From: a virus
Length of the DNA: 22,934 nt
Virus record (IMG/VR): IMGVR_UViG_3300049846_002201
Location: 1-22,934 of that record
Strand: one strand, 5' to 3'
The notes under the pieces are model-generated. The model did not search any database. It was not told the DNA's origin and saw nothing but the letters and a program-made list of their open reading frames with translations. Within the stretch, counting starts at the first letter, position 1, and each line of letters opens with the position of its first letter. Shown in pieces: positions 22,839 through 22,934 of this stretch. The translations under genes and the position numbers were made by a program.

Positions 22839-22934
22839 ATGGCATACAAAATTCAAGTAGTAAGTTCAGATGTTACTGTTTTTTCAAAACGAGGTACAAT
22901 TAAACAAAAATTACCAGCAGGGCAAACTGTACAA
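22839..22934 (+). CDS. Partial gene cut by the right edge
   Basis: Only 32 residues are present (MAYKIQVVSSDVTVFSKRGT onward). The ATG has TAGGGGAG upstream at a good distance, so the start is sound. The visible part is strand-rich; nothing more can be said about function. It continues the late operon. Confidence 0.65.
   Translation, partial: MAYKIQVVSSDVTVFSKRGTIKQKLPAGQTVQ

Overview
This window is a stretch of a tailed double-stranded DNA bacteriophage, most likely one with a short (podovirus-like) tail. The evidence is the gene order terS-like, large terminase, portal, scaffold, coat, then tail and host-recognition genes. The lengths of the terminase (512 aa), portal (713 aa), scaffold (316 aa) and coat (421 aa) are close to those of the P22-type head module. 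No tape-measure, tail-tube or sheath gene is visible, although the window is cut at both ends. No integrase, CRISPR array, rRNA, tRNA or IS element is seen. Strong Shine-Dalgarno sites, an M15-type peptidase endolysin and small accessory proteins of the kinds I associate with proteobacterial phages suggest a Gram-negative host, but the host cannot be named. DNA is AT-rich.

Layout. Bases 1-1847 hold five small minus-strand accessory genes; the first runs off the left edge. A 180-bp gap between two of them carries a conserved-looking stem structure. Bases 1903-4233 hold a lone plus-strand primase-helicase, with an AEP-like N-terminus and a D5/SF3 helicase. It is followed by a 358-bp AT-rich, repeat-rich gap that could be a replication origin. 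Bases 4592-6760 are again minus strand: five genes joined by start/stop overlaps (one only 50 aa long), a frameshifted and shortened DUF932-like gene, and a 28-aa single-span membrane peptide with a plausible promoter. Bases 6828-7368 contain no convincing gene. They hold the most striking feature of the window, an array of at least 14 degenerate 13-bp dyads (TGTAA-N3-TTACA), followed by a GC-rich hairpin just before terS.

Bases 7369-22934 form the rightward late operon: DNA packaging (terS, terL), portal, scaffold, coat, a terminator, a repeat-containing tail fibre, a receptor-binding-like protein, a glycine-rich adhesin with a small 58-aa partner, a holin candidate and M15 endolysin, then a large hub-like structural protein and three further virion or unknown genes, the last cut by the right edge. 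The early minus-strand genes, the primase and the late operon are thus separated by non-coding control regions. The dyad array lies exactly at the divergence between the minus-strand early block and the late operon, so it could act in packaging initiation, replication or transcription control.
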